Source: Streptacidiphilus neutrinimicus (GTDB lineage Bacteria > Actinomycetota > Actinomycetes > Streptomycetales > Streptomycetaceae). From it: a stretch of 64,000 nucleotides of DNA. The notes below the pieces were generated by a model. That model saw nothing but the letters and a program-made list of their open reading frames with translations, was not told the DNA's origin and ran no database searches. This document shows positions 26,329 through 35,024 of the stretch, piece by piece (the first letter of the stretch is position 1; the number at the start of each line of letters is the position of its first letter). Position numbers and translations under genes: made by a program. The stretch lies in the NCBI RefSeq assembly GCF_000787815.1, contig NZ_BBPO01000001.1, forward strand, positions 227,980 through 291,979, read 5' to 3'.

Positions 26329-28023
26329 ATGGCAACGCGCAGTCGTAAGGACGGTCCCGTCGGCGAGGGTGTACCCCTGCCCGCCGACCTCGATCTGGAG
26401 ACCCTGTACGGCACCGGTGCGGTGGCCGAGTACGCGGACGAGACCGACCCGGACGCGACGGACGAGGACGATCTCGTCCTGGTGCCGCCCGTGCGGCTGG
26501 CCCCGTCCGAGCAGCTGGCCGCCTCCGCGCTGGCCGCGCCGCTGGTGGAGCACACCCTGAAGCTGGCGCGCTGGGTCGGCGAGGGCAAGCCGGTGGACGA
26601 GTGGGGCGAGCTCTCCGAGGAGCAGGCCGCCGAGGCGGCCGCAGCGATGGGCGTGGAGCCGGACGACGTCGGCGAGGTCGAGCGGGCCTGGGCGCTCGCT
26701 GTCGACCTGGAGCTGGTCGTGCTGGAGTCCGGCGCCGACTCGGCCGAGGACGCGCCCGAGCGCGCGGTCGCCGGCCCGGAGCTGGCCCGGCTGGAGGAGG
26801 GCGAGCCGGAGGCCGTCCTCGACGCGTGGCTGACCGCCGCGTCGGTGATCGCGCAGACGGCGGTCGAGGCCGCCATCGAGGACATCGAGGCGGCCCAGCG
26901 CGAGGACGAGGACGAGGCGGACGACGAGGCGGGGGCGGCGGGCGCCTCGGCTGAGGCGCCGGCCGCGGCCGGCGAGGTCGCCGAGCTGGAGGCCGAGGAC
27001 GAGTCGGAGGAGGAGTACGCCCGCCTGGAGGAGGCGCGCGAGGAGGCGCAGGGCCTGCTGGACGACGCCCTCCAGGTGCTCTACGAGACGCGGGCGCTGG
27101 CCCCCACCCCGGTCGAGCAGACGCTGCCGCTCGGCGTGCTGGCCGCGCTGCTCGTCGTCCCCGAGGGCGAGGACCCGACCGAGGAGCTGCTCGGTGAGAT
27201 CACCGAGACCATGGTGCTGCTCGACCCGATGCTCCAGGAGCTGGCCGACCTCGGCATGCTCGACTACCGCCCGATCGACCCGAGCCTCTTCGAGGAGAGC
27301 GAGGAGGACGGCGCGGCCGAGGGCGTGGAGCTGGAGGAGCTGGACCCGGAGGAGGTCGACCGCTTCGGCCACGTCCGGCTGACCGATCTGGGCCTCTTCG
27401 GCGTCCGCGAGTGGCTGCTGGAGGACGGCATCGACGCCCCGCTGGTGGGCGCGCACGCCCAGGGCGACGCGGCGGAGCTGCTGCGCGGCATCTGCGAGTC
27501 GGCGAACGTGCTGCCGGAGGAGGAGATCGTCGAGTGGCTCCAGGGCAAGGAGCCGCAGTCGGCCGCCGCCGAGCTGCTGGCCGCGGCGCGCGGTGACGAC
27601 CTCGTCGCGCCGGTCCGCCGGCTGTACTGCCAGGTGGCGCTGCGTCGCCTCGGCGAGCCGGCGGTGCCCGCCGTGCGGGAGGTGCTGAGCGACCCTGAGC
27701 TGGTCGGCATCGCCGGGGCGTGGCTGACCGAGCTGGGCGCGACGGACCTGCCGCAGCCCGAGCGCGCCACCGTCCTGTGGACGACGGTCGACGCGCTGGC
27801 AGCCCAGCTGATCGACACCGGCGGTCAGGCGGACGCGATGCGCGAACTGGTCGAGATGCTGCCCGGCCCGGACGGCCCGGACCGCTTCTTCGAGGACCTG
27901 TGGCGCGTCGACCACACGTACACCCGCGCCGTGCTGGAGGCGGTCGGGGAGCTGCATCCGGACAAGTCGGTGGCCAAGATGGCCCGTAAGGCGGCCTACA
28001 AGGCCAAGTCCCAGGGCCGGTGA
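26329..28023 (+). CDS. large acidic protein of unknown function
   Basis: 564 aa, very rich in Glu and Asp. Residues about 180-245 are a run of acidic and alanine-rich segments (for example EAAQREDEDEADDEAG) likely to form coiled coil or be disordered. The C-terminal third has HEAT-like helices (GEPAVPAVREVLSDPELVGI), and the end is basic (KMARKAAYKAKSQGR). No signal peptide or membrane helix. The start is ATG 26329; codons further up cross the intergenic region. Codon bias is strongly coding throughout. I recognise no catalytic motif and assign no function. Confidence 0.75.
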   Translation: MATRSRKDGPVGEGVPLPADLDLETLYGTGAVAEYADETDPDATDEDDLVLVPPVRLAPSEQLAASALAAPLVEHTLKLARWVGEGKPVDEWGELSEEQAAEAAAAMGVEPDDVGEVERAWALAVDLELVVLESGADSAEDAPERAVAGPELARLEEGEPEAVLDAWLTAASVIAQTAVEAAIEDIEAAQREDEDEADDEAGAAGASAEAPAAAGEVAELEAEDESEEEYARLEEAREEAQGLLDDALQVLYETRALAPTPVEQTLPLGVLAALLVVPEGEDPTEELLGEITETMVLLDPMLQELADLGMLDYRPIDPSLFEESEEDGAAEGVELEELDPEEVDRFGHVRLTDLGLFGVREWLLEDGIDAPLVGAHAQGDAAELLRGICESANVLPEEEIVEWLQGKEPQSAAAELLAAARGDDLVAPVRRLYCQVALRRLGEPAVPAVREVLSDPELVGIAGAWLTELGATDLPQPERATVLWTTVDALAAQLIDTGGQADAMRELVEMLPGPDGPDRFFEDLWRVDHTYTRAVLEAVGELHPDKSVAKMARKAAYKAKSQGR

Positions 28024-28122
28024 CAAGCATCACAGGCTCTCTGCGTCCCAGGTCGGACGCGTTGGTCGGGGTACGGACGACTGCGTAGTAAGGTGCGGCG
28101 GGTCAAGCAGAAAGAGGCCTTC

Positions 28123-29337
28123 TTGTCCCGCCCCTCGTTTCCCGAGTCGCCCACCTTGCGGCTGCGAGCCCTGACGTCGGCTCAGCCGGAATCTCAGTCG
28201 AAGTCTCAGCCGGAGGAGCGCCCGCAGCCCGTGTCGGGGCGGGTCATCCCGCAGCCGCGGCGCCCGCGGCTGTACGCCCTCGACGGGCTGCGGTTGGTGG
28301 CGGCGCTGGCGGTGGTCGTCTTCCACTTCGTGGGATACGACCACCTCGGCTACCAGGGGGCCTGGCACAAGCCGACGGGCGTGGTCTTTCCGACCCTGCA
28401 CCCGATCGCCTCCTACGGCTGGCTCGGCGTCGAGTTCTTCTTCCTGCTCAGCGGCTTCGTCATCTGCATGTCGTGCTGGGGCCGTTCGGTCCGCGACTTC
28501 GCGGTCTCCCGCGTCATGCGCCTCTACCCGGCGTACTGGTGCTGCGTGTTGATCACCGGCATCGCGCTTCGTCTGAACGGCGACTGGACCGTGACGCCGG
28601 AGCGGATCCTGACCAATCTGACCATGCTTCACGAACCGCTCGGTGTCGGGCACGTGGACCCGGTCTACTGGTCGCTCTGGGCGGAGATGCGGTTCTACCT
28701 CATCTTCTCGCTCGTGGTGCTGATGGGCCTGACGTACCAGCGGGTGCTCGGTTTCTGCGCGGTCTGGCTGGTCGGCTCGGTGCTGGCGCCCGCCTCCGGG
28801 CTGCCGTTGCTGGTGACGTTGTTCCAGCCGACCTACGCGCCCTTCTTCGTCGGCGGCATCGTGATGTTCCTGATGCACCGGTTCCGGCCCAGCCCGCTGC
28901 TCTGGGTGATGCTGGGCGCTTCCTGGCTGCTGGCGCAGCACCAGTTGCTCACCCTTCTCCAGGAGGAGAGCGGATGGTCCGCCCACATCCGCCTGTCCTG
29001 GACGGTGGGCGTGGCTCTGGTGACGGCCTGCTACGCCGTGATCCTCGCGATCGCGCTCGGCAGGCTGTCGTTCCTCAACCGCCGCTGGCTGGTCACCGCC
29101 GGAGCGCTGACCTACCCCCTCTACCTGCTGCACGAGGAGCTCGGCTGGCTGCTCATCGGGCGACTGGCCGACCGGGTGGCCCCGGAGGTCCTGCTGTCCG
29201 GTGTGATCCTTTTGATGCTGCTCGGCGCCTATCTGGTCCACCGGTTCGTGGAGCGACCGCTTGCGAGCCGCCTCAAGCGCTGGCTCACTCTGCCTGTGCC
29301 CGTGCGGCGCGGCTCGGGGGCGTCGAGCGCCGCCTGA
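28123..29337 (+). CDS. acyltransferase family 3 membrane protein (OafA/YrhL type)
   Basis: 404 aa with about ten membrane helices. The family start is RLYALDGLRLVAALAVVVFH (catalytic-type histidine at the end), followed by WLGVEFFFLLSGFVI and RVMRLYPAYWC. Such proteins acetylate or otherwise acylate sugars, lipids or antibiotics at the membrane. I start at TTG 28123, with AAAGAGG five bases before it; GTG 28093 in the same frame overlaps a likely -10 box (TAGTAA, 28087) and has no ribosome site. A single gene, with no sugar pathway next to it to suggest the substrate. Confidence 0.85.
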   Translation: MSRPSFPESPTLRLRALTSAQPESQSKSQPEERPQPVSGRVIPQPRRPRLYALDGLRLVAALAVVVFHFVGYDHLGYQGAWHKPTGVVFPTLHPIASYGWLGVEFFFLLSGFVICMSCWGRSVRDFAVSRVMRLYPAYWCCVLITGIALRLNGDWTVTPERILTNLTMLHEPLGVGHVDPVYWSLWAEMRFYLIFSLVVLMGLTYQRVLGFCAVWLVGSVLAPASGLPLLVTLFQPTYAPFFVGGIVMFLMHRFRPSPLLWVMLGASWLLAQHQLLTLLQEESGWSAHIRLSWTVGVALVTACYAVILAIALGRLSFLNRRWLVTAGALTYPLYLLHEELGWLLIGRLADRVAPEVLLSGVILLMLLGAYLVHRFVERPLASRLKRWLTLPVPVRRGSGASSAA

Positions 29338-29341
29338 GTCG

Positions 29342-29387
29342 CTTCACGGCATGACCTGAGCCTTCTTCATGGCATGGCCTGAGCCTC
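29342..29387. repeat. 23-bp imperfect tandem duplication
   Basis: Units CTTCACGGCATGACCTGAGC... (29342) and CTTCATGGCATGGCCTGAGC... (29365) follow each other directly, just past the acyltransferase stop. Too short and diverged to suggest a function. Confidence 0.6.
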
Positions 29388-29499
29388 TTCTCGGACGCCT
29401 GGGCCACCGGTCCAAGCTGTTCCGGCGCGAACGGAACTAGCCCCCCTCGGAGCGCGTGTGCCACAGTGTGCGCCGGTTCAGTGGAGGGGGCGAACAGGG

Positions 29500-30174
29500 A
29501 TGAACGGCCAGAACTCGCCGGGCGAGATCTATTTCAGCAACAACTACCACGACCTGTGCCAGCAGTACGGCACGGGCGCGGGTTTCCAGTTCGAGTTCGG
29601 CTGCTCGCGCTGCCACGACACCTGGCGCTCCGCGTTCCAGCCCTACGCCAGCGGCCGGGTCTCCGGCTGGCTGGACAAGGCCGTCGGCAGCGCCTGGGGC
29701 GCGCTCGGCCGAGCCGGCAGCGAGGCGTCCGCAGCGCTGGACGGGCTGGTAGGCGCCAACTGGGGCCCGGCGAAGGACGCGGCCTTCCGGCGGGCGATCG
29801 CGGACGCCCAGGGGCACTTCAACCGCTGTGCCCGGTGCACCAGTTACGTCTGCGAGCGGTGCTTCAGCCCCGCCCAGGGCCTGTGCCACGGCTGCGCGCC
29901 CGACACCGCCGCCGAGGTCGCGGCGGCCCAGCAGCGGGGGCTGAACGACGTGGCCACCTCGCGCGCCTACGACCTGGGCGGCAGTCAGGGCGCACAGTAC
30001 AACCTGGACCGCCCGTTCCAGTTGGTCTGCCCGCAGTGCCACGCCGAGACCCACGGCGCCAACTTCTGTCCCGCCTGCGGCCACAAGCTCGGGGGGCAGG
30101 ACGCCTGCGTCTCCTGCCGCGGCGAGCTGCCGCAGGGGGCCGCGTTCTGTCCCCAGTGCGGCACCCGACGCTAG
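29500..30174 (+). CDS. cysteine-rich zinc-ribbon protein
   Basis: 224 aa with several CxxC knuckles: CSRCHDTW near residue 35, CARC-x4-CERCF-x8-CHGC in the middle, and a C-terminal double zinc ribbon CPQCHAE-CPACGHK then CVSCRGE-CPQCGTRR. Between the first two blocks is an Ala/Gly-rich helix. No enzyme domain and no membrane helix. ATG 29500 follows GGGGGCGAACAGGG. Such multi-ribbon proteins usually mediate protein or nucleic-acid contacts; the partner is unknown. It ends six bases from the converging APC permease gene. Confidence 0.75.
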   Translation: MNGQNSPGEIYFSNNYHDLCQQYGTGAGFQFEFGCSRCHDTWRSAFQPYASGRVSGWLDKAVGSAWGALGRAGSEASAALDGLVGANWGPAKDAAFRRAIADAQGHFNRCARCTSYVCERCFSPAQGLCHGCAPDTAAEVAAAQQRGLNDVATSRAYDLGGSQGAQYNLDRPFQLVCPQCHAETHGANFCPACGHKLGGQDACVSCRGELPQGAAFCPQCGTRR

Positions 30175-30180
30175 GGCCGA

Positions 30181-31677
30181 CTACAGCACGGCGGGAGCCA
30201 GTTCGTCGCCCAGGGGGCGGTCCGGGTCCCCGTCGCGCATCCGGCGGTCCGGGCGGCGCAGCAGCAGGTAGGCGCCGCCCGCGAGGGCGACCGTGCCGAC
30301 GCCGAGGACGGCCGCCCAGATCTGGTACCAGGGCGCGCCCGCCGGGGCGAGGATGCTGCGCGGCCAGCAGATGTTGACCACCTCGAAGCCGGTCCACACC
30401 ACCGCGAGCAGGTTGAGCGGGGTGCCGAGTCGTCCGTAGCCGACCGCGCCGGCCGGCTTCCACACCCCGCGCAGGCGCGCGACCAGCGCGACGAGGGTGA
30501 GCAGGAAGAACGGCACGAAGGTCGCCGCGCTGCCGAAGGTGATCAGGCTGCCCATGGCCGAGGTGCTCAGCCCCAGCGGCAGCGCGGCGCAGCTGATCAG
30601 CGTCGCCGCGACGAGGCCGCCGATCGGCGCCTTGTGCCGGTTGACCCTGCGCACCTGACGCGAGAACGGGAAGACGTCGTCGCGGGCGAGGGAGTACAGC
30701 CCGCGCGCGGCGCCGCCCTGGGAGGCCATCAGGCACGCGGTGAAGCTGACCAGGACGACCAGGACGAACGGCTTGTCCGCCCAGCCGCCGAAGGCGTGGG
30801 TGACGGCGGTGGTCACCGGGTCGAGGTCCTTGCCGGAGACGACGTCGCCCGGGTTCGGGTGGGCCAATTCGACCGAGATGGCGTTGAGGATCACCACCAG
30901 CCCCACGCTGAGCAGCGACCACCACATCGCCTTCGGCACCTGCCGGGCCGCGTCCTTGGTCTCCTCGGCCGTCGACACGCAGGCGTCGAAGCCGATGAAC
31001 GCCCAGCCCGCGACCGCCACAGCGGCGAGCAACGCGCCGGTGTCGCTGACGCCGAGCCCGGCCGGGGCGTGCAGGAAGTCGGTCAGCAGCGAGAAGCCGT
31101 GCCGCCGGAAGACCAGCAGCAGGGTGAAGCCCACCAGGACGGACGCGACCGCCTCGGCGGCGATGCCCAGACTGACGAACCAGCGCAGGAAGTCGATGCC
31201 GTAGGCGTTGACGAAAGTGCAGACGAGCATGAAGCCGACCGAGGCCAGCACCTGCTCGGTGGGCGTCGGCACGGCCCCGAACAGCGCGAAGAGCCAGGGC
31301 GAGGCGAGGTAGGCGACGGTGGTGTTGCCGAACATCACCGCGAACTGCCACATCCAGCCGCTCAGCCAGGCCACGGCCGGGCTCGCCAGCCGCCGGCTCC
31401 ACTGGTAGGCGCCGCCCGCCAGCGGCCACTGGGAGGCGAGCTCCGAGTACACCGCCACGACCAGGCACTGCCCGAGCAGGCACAACGGCAGCGCCCAGAT
31501 CCAGGCTCCGCCCGCGATGCTCATCCCGACCTGTGCGGCGGCGTAGAGCCCGACGACCGGCGAGACCACGGCGAAGCCCATGGAGATGTTGCCCAGCACG
31601 CTCAGGCTGCGTCTCAGCTCCTGGCGGTAGCCGAGGGCGGCGAGCCGGTCGGCGTCGGTGGGGTCGTGGTCGGCCAT
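30181..31677 (-). CDS. APC-family amino acid permease
   Basis: 498-aa amino acid/polyamine/organocation transporter with 12 hydrophobic helices. The helix-1 region SMGFAVVSPVVGLYAAAQVG, ASQWPLAGGAYQWSRRLASP and WAFIGFDACVSTAEETKDAA are typical of the GABA permease/choline transporter branch. GAGGAGG nine bases upstream supports ATG 31677. It is divergent from the TetR gene with one clear palindrome between, so TetR probably controls it. The substrate is likely an amino acid or amine, not identified further. Confidence 0.9.
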   Translation of the reverse strand: MADHDPTDADRLAALGYRQELRRSLSVLGNISMGFAVVSPVVGLYAAAQVGMSIAGGAWIWALPLCLLGQCLVVAVYSELASQWPLAGGAYQWSRRLASPAVAWLSGWMWQFAVMFGNTTVAYLASPWLFALFGAVPTPTEQVLASVGFMLVCTFVNAYGIDFLRWFVSLGIAAEAVASVLVGFTLLLVFRRHGFSLLTDFLHAPAGLGVSDTGALLAAVAVAGWAFIGFDACVSTAEETKDAARQVPKAMWWSLLSVGLVVILNAISVELAHPNPGDVVSGKDLDPVTTAVTHAFGGWADKPFVLVVLVSFTACLMASQGGAARGLYSLARDDVFPFSRQVRRVNRHKAPIGGLVAATLISCAALPLGLSTSAMGSLITFGSAATFVPFFLLTLVALVARLRGVWKPAGAVGYGRLGTPLNLLAVVWTGFEVVNICWPRSILAPAGAPWYQIWAAVLGVGTVALAGGAYLLLRRPDRRMRDGDPDRPLGDELAPAVL

Positions 31678-31697
31678 GCGCAGCGCCTCCTCGTAAA

Positions 31698-31712
31698 ACT
31701 AACTAAGTTAGT
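31698..31712. promoter_or_regulatory. operator palindrome between permease and TetR genes
   Basis: ACTAAC-TAA-GTTAGT, a perfect six-base inverted repeat with a three-base centre, in the 96-base divergent gap and about 20 bases upstream of the permease start. A/T-rich against its surroundings and placed as a TetR site would be. Confidence 0.65.
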
Positions 31713-31773
31713 CACTGGTGTTGAGGTGGGACGATAGCCGCCGAGAGCGGAGAGCGGAAGAGGGGACTTCGGC

Positions 31774-32403
31774 GTGGGCCGACCGAGCAGGGCGCTGCTG
31801 ACCCGCGAGCGGATCGCGCTGGCCGCGCTTCAGGTGGTGGACGAGGAGGGCCCCGACGGCCTGACCATGCGCGCCCTGGCCGAGCGGCTCGGGGTGAAGG
31901 CAGCCTCGCTGTACAACCACGTGGAGAGCAAGGACGCGCTGGTCGACGCGGTCTCGGAGCTGGTCAACGAGGAGATCGACCACAGCCGGCTCGCCGACCC
32001 CGACTGGCGCGCCGGCCTCGCCGCGTACGCGCGAGGCTACCGCGCGGTCTTCCTGCGCCACCCGAACACCATCGCCCTGCTCGCGCGCCGACGCGTCGAG
32101 GCGGACCGCGCGCTGCGCGGCTACGACGCCCTGCTCGCCCTGCTCGGCCGCGCCGGGCTGTCCGCGGCGGACGCCGCGGAGGTCGCCGCGGCGCTGGACT
32201 ACCTGGTCCTGGGCTCCGCCCTGGAGACCTTCACCGCGGGCTTCACCCGCGCGCCGGAGGCCTACCGCCCGGACTACCCCGCCCTCGCGGACGCCCTCGA
32301 CGCCTCCTTCGCCCGCGGCGGCGGAGCGGCGGGCCTGGACGACCGCGGCTTCGAGCTGGGCCTGCGCCTCCTCCTGGACGGCGTCGCGGGGCGGACGCCG
32401 TAG
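31774..32403 (+). CDS. TetR-family regulator
   Basis: 209 aa. N-terminal HTH: RERIALAALQVVDEEGPDGL, then MRALAERLGVKAASLYNHVE with the recognition helix ending LYNHV. The C-terminal ligand domain resembles the tetracycline-repressor-like C domain. GTG 31774 (MGRPSRALLTRERI) follows AGAGGGG. It is divergent from the APC permease across a palindrome, so it most likely represses the permease and itself until a ligand binds. Confidence 0.9.
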   Translation: MGRPSRALLTRERIALAALQVVDEEGPDGLTMRALAERLGVKAASLYNHVESKDALVDAVSELVNEEIDHSRLADPDWRAGLAAYARGYRAVFLRHPNTIALLARRRVEADRALRGYDALLALLGRAGLSAADAAEVAAALDYLVLGSALETFTAGFTRAPEAYRPDYPALADALDASFARGGGAAGLDDRGFELGLRLLLDGVAGRTP

Positions 32404-32450
32404 GCGGTCGCGAGCATCGCGCGACCCGGGGGCGGGGGCGGCCCACGCCG

Positions 32451-32526
32451 GGCTCCTCGGGTGGGAGGCGGTGTGGTGCTCGGGCTCCTCGGGTGGGAGG
32501 CGGTGTGGCGCTCGGGCTCCTCGGGG
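32451..32526. repeat. 32-bp direct tandem repeat, 2.4 copies
   Basis: Unit GGCTCCTCGGGTGGGAGGCG + GTGTGGTGCTCG at 32451-32482, again with one change at 32483-32514, then a partial third copy. The period is not a multiple of three, so the repeat is non-coding. Confidence 0.85.
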
Positions 32527-32791
32527 CGGCCGGTGGGCTGCCCCTCGGGCTTCGGGCCGGAGGGCTCGGGAGTGCGCCCGGACCCGAGGAGTTCCGGGCC
32601 TGTAGGCCCCGACTCCGGGCCTGTCGAGGCGGGAGCCCCGATTCCCGAGCTTCGCCCGGGCGGTGGCGACCTGGTGGCTCGTGGCCGGGGTGTGCCCAAC
32701 TCCGGGGCGTTCGACCGGAAGAATGCCGCGAGCCGGGCCGTCGGTGCCGAGTCGCCCGTGGCGTCGGTGAGCGTCGCGGGCCGGTGGTCGG

Positions 32792-32914
32792 TCAGCGGCG
32801 CACGTCGACGCCGAAGGTCGCGTGGAAGGTCTGCGGGTCGAACGGGTCCGTGGCCGGGACGACGCCGCCGTGGAGGGTCGTGCCAGGAGAGGCCGAGGGT
32901 CGAAGGAACGTCAT
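32792..32914 (-). CDS. possible 40-aa small protein
   Basis: Frame MTFLRPSASPGTTLHGGVVP through DPFDPQTFHATFGVDVRR and stop. From residue 10 on nearly every codon ends in G or C, with natural composition (DPFDP, TFHATFGVD), so this looks coding rather than chance. The start has only GGTGGGGG upstream. No family is recognised. It could be a true small protein, a peptide precursor, or the tail of a decayed gene; no partner genes are adjacent. Confidence 0.4.
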   Translation of the reverse strand: MTFLRPSASPGTTLHGGVVPATDPFDPQTFHATFGVDVRR

Positions 32915-33069
32915 GCCCCCACCGTCCGCCGCGTCCGCGCGTTCCCGGCGGCGACGTGCAGAGAGCGGCGGCGTGCGTCAGCCGATCGGGGGAGGGGTAT
33001 CGAAGAGCATGGTGCACGCGGGGCCCGAAGGTCCCTAGGGTGGACCGCGCGGAAGTATGGGGAGGCACG

Positions 33070-34284
33070 GTGAGGTATCGCAGCGGCGGGTCCGGCCCGG
33101 TCGAAGGCCCGGACGACGGCCCGGTCGACGGCCCGGACGACCTCTGGCGTCAGGGCGCCGGGCAGGACGAGGAACTGCTGGCCGGGGCCGCGTTCCCGCT
33201 CTACGCCGCCTCCGCGCCGGCGCTGGCTCCCGCCGCGCTGACCGAGTTCCAACTGACCAACGGCGAGTTGGTGAGGGTGCTGCTCTCCCGGGGCGACTGG
33301 TTCGCCGCCGAGGGCCCGGTGGTCCACGTCGCCACGATGCGGGCGGTCGACCCGGGGACGCCCGACGTGGGGGCCGCGCTGGAACACCTGGTCGGCGCCG
33401 AGCGCGAGCGGTTGCGGACCTGGGACGCGCAGCCGGGCGGGGCCGTCGAGGGCCCGGCGGAGCTGACCGTGGACGGCGTCCCCCTCCCGGTCGAGCTGCG
33501 GCGCGAGGGAACGCTGTGGGTGGCGCGGCTGCGCCCGCCGGGAGGCCGCGTCGTGCTGGTGGTGACCGCCAGGGGCGTCGTGCCCGAGGACGTCGAACTC
33601 GGCGTGGTCACCGACGTCGCACCGTACACCCAGGGGCGCCAACTCCTGCTCAACGAGCTGGCCCTGCGACGTGCGGCGCAGCGCAAGCGACAGGACGACA
33701 CCGGCGGCCCGGCGGTCGAGGAGCCGCTCGGCCTGGCGGACCACCGTCGGCTGGTCGACTACTCCGTGGCCGAGGCGCTCCGCCTCGAGGCCGACGTCCG
33801 CACCCACGGCTACCCCGTCCCGCGGCCGGAGCCGACGGGCGCGGAGCGCCGGGCCCTGTGGGACAAGGCAGTGCGTCAGCAGATGCGCCTCGCGGGGGAG
33901 GAGCGCCAGGAGGCGGAGGAGTCGGTGACCGCCCTGGTCAACCAGATGGTGACGCTCGCCCAGGCCGCCGAGTGGTTCGTCGCCCCGGTCCCGGGCGAGG
34001 CGGGCGAGGCGGGTGAGGCGGGTGAGGCGGGTGAGACCGTCGGGACGGGGAGCGCGGCGCAGGCGGCCGTGGAGGAGAGCATCCGCTTCACCGCTCTGGC
34101 CAGCGAGGTCGCCAGCGCCCCCGCCCAGCGAGCCTGGCTGCGCCAGTGGCACCGCCTCGACGAGCCGCCCTTCCCCGACTCCCCGCGGGCCACCCCGGAG
34201 GAGCTGCGCCTCCGCCACGAGCTGACCCTCCAGGCCCGCGCGAGCTGGCTGGACCTGTGGCGGGTCTGGTTCTCCCAGCGGTGA
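33070..34284 (+). CDS. hypothetical protein with Gly-Glu-Ala repeat
   Basis: 404 aa, no signal peptide or membrane helix. The N-terminus is low-complexity ([16 protein letters not shown]), then a mixed alpha/beta domain ([40 protein letters not shown]), a helical region, a GEA repeat near residues 308-320 made by in-frame 9-base DNA repeats (about 34000-34033), and a helical C-terminus ending [15 protein letters not shown] start at GTG 33070 with GGGGAGG upstream. Function unknown; strong codon bias supports a real gene. Confidence 0.7.
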   Translation: MRYRSGGSGPVEGPDDGPVDGPDDLWRQGAGQDEELLAGAAFPLYAASAPALAPAALTEFQLTNGELVRVLLSRGDWFAAEGPVVHVATMRAVDPGTPDVGAALEHLVGAERERLRTWDAQPGGAVEGPAELTVDGVPLPVELRREGTLWVARLRPPGGRVVLVVTARGVVPEDVELGVVTDVAPYTQGRQLLLNELALRRAAQRKRQDDTGGPAVEEPLGLADHRRLVDYSVAEALRLEADVRTHGYPVPRPEPTGAERRALWDKAVRQQMRLAGEERQEAEESVTALVNQMVTLAQAAEWFVAPVPGEAGEAGEAGEAGETVGTGSAAQAAVEESIRFTALASEVASAPAQRAWLRQWHRLDEPPFPDSPRATPEELRLRHELTLQARASWLDLWRVWFSQR

Positions 34285-34327
34285 AAGGCCGTTGACGACA
34301 CATCGGGCCGAGGCCTTGGCTGGGGGC

Positions 34328-35014
34328 ATGATGCGACGCCTCGACCTCGGCTACTTCGTCCGTCCGGCCGAGGAGGCGGGAACGGAGCACCCCCGGGTGG
34401 AGCCCGTCCTCGCCTACCTGGTGGGCACGGACTCCGGGCTGGTCCTCTTCGACACCGGCATCGGTGCGGCCGATCCGGAGACCGAGGCCCACTACCGGCC
34501 ACGCCGCCGTCCGTTGGCCGCAGCGCTCGCGGACGCCGGGGTCGCCGTCGGCGACGTCTCCCTGGTCGTCAACTGCCACCTGCACTTCGACCACTGCGGC
34601 GGCAATCCGTCGTTCCCACGGACCCCGGTCGTCGTCCAGACGGCGGAGCTCGCCGCGGCACGGGGTGAGGCCTACACCTTTCCCGAGCTCGTGGACTTCC
34701 CCGGCGCCCGCTACGAGGAGCTGGACGGCGAGGCCGAGATCCGGCCGGGCGTGTGGATCATCCCGACCCCGGGCCACACGGCAGGCCACCAGTCCCTCGT
34801 CCTCCGGCGCCCCGACGGCACGGTGATCCTGGCCGGTCAGGCCCACGACTTCGCCTCCGGCTTCGGCGCCGACCACCTCGCCCTCCACGCCGCGGCAGCG
34901 GGCTCGGAGCCCCCGCTCCCGCCACACTCCTCCTGGCTGCCCCGCCTGCTCTCGTTCGACCCCCGCCGCATCCTCTTCGCCCACGACTGCGCGGTGTGGG
35001 AGCCGCCCGCGTAA
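34328..35014 (+). CDS. MBL-fold metallo-hydrolase, lactonase-like
   Basis: 228 aa. Metallo-beta-lactamase fold with the zinc motif NCHLHFDHCGGN, a second histidine in PTPGHTAGHQSL, the bridging acid region ILAGQAHDF and a late histidine in ILFAHDCAVW. The order and size match the N-acyl-homoserine-lactone lactonase branch, but many members act on other lactones or esters. The start is uncertain: ATG 34328 or 34331, or TTG 34292 (closer to a GAAAGG). Short gap after the previous gene; it converges on pucR ten bases away. Confidence 0.82.
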   Translation: MMRRLDLGYFVRPAEEAGTEHPRVEPVLAYLVGTDSGLVLFDTGIGAADPETEAHYRPRRRPLAAALADAGVAVGDVSLVVNCHLHFDHCGGNPSFPRTPVVVQTAELAAARGEAYTFPELVDFPGARYEELDGEAEIRPGVWIIPTPGHTAGHQSLVLRRPDGTVILAGQAHDFASGFGADHLALHAAAAGSEPPLPPHSSWLPRLLSFDPRRILFAHDCAVWEPPA

Positions 35015-35024
35015 AGGTCTCGGG

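Larger units (their letters stand above)
32404..33069. other. intergenic region with a short tandem repeat and a possible small gene
   Basis: 666 bases between the TetR gene and the gene at 33070. It holds a 32-bp tandem repeat (32451-32526) and one convincing short frame on the minus strand (32792-32914), both listed. A -10-like TAGGGT at 33036-33041 probably serves the downstream gene. Long frames across the region on other phases are Pro/Arg/Gly-rich and not credible. Confidence 0.5.
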
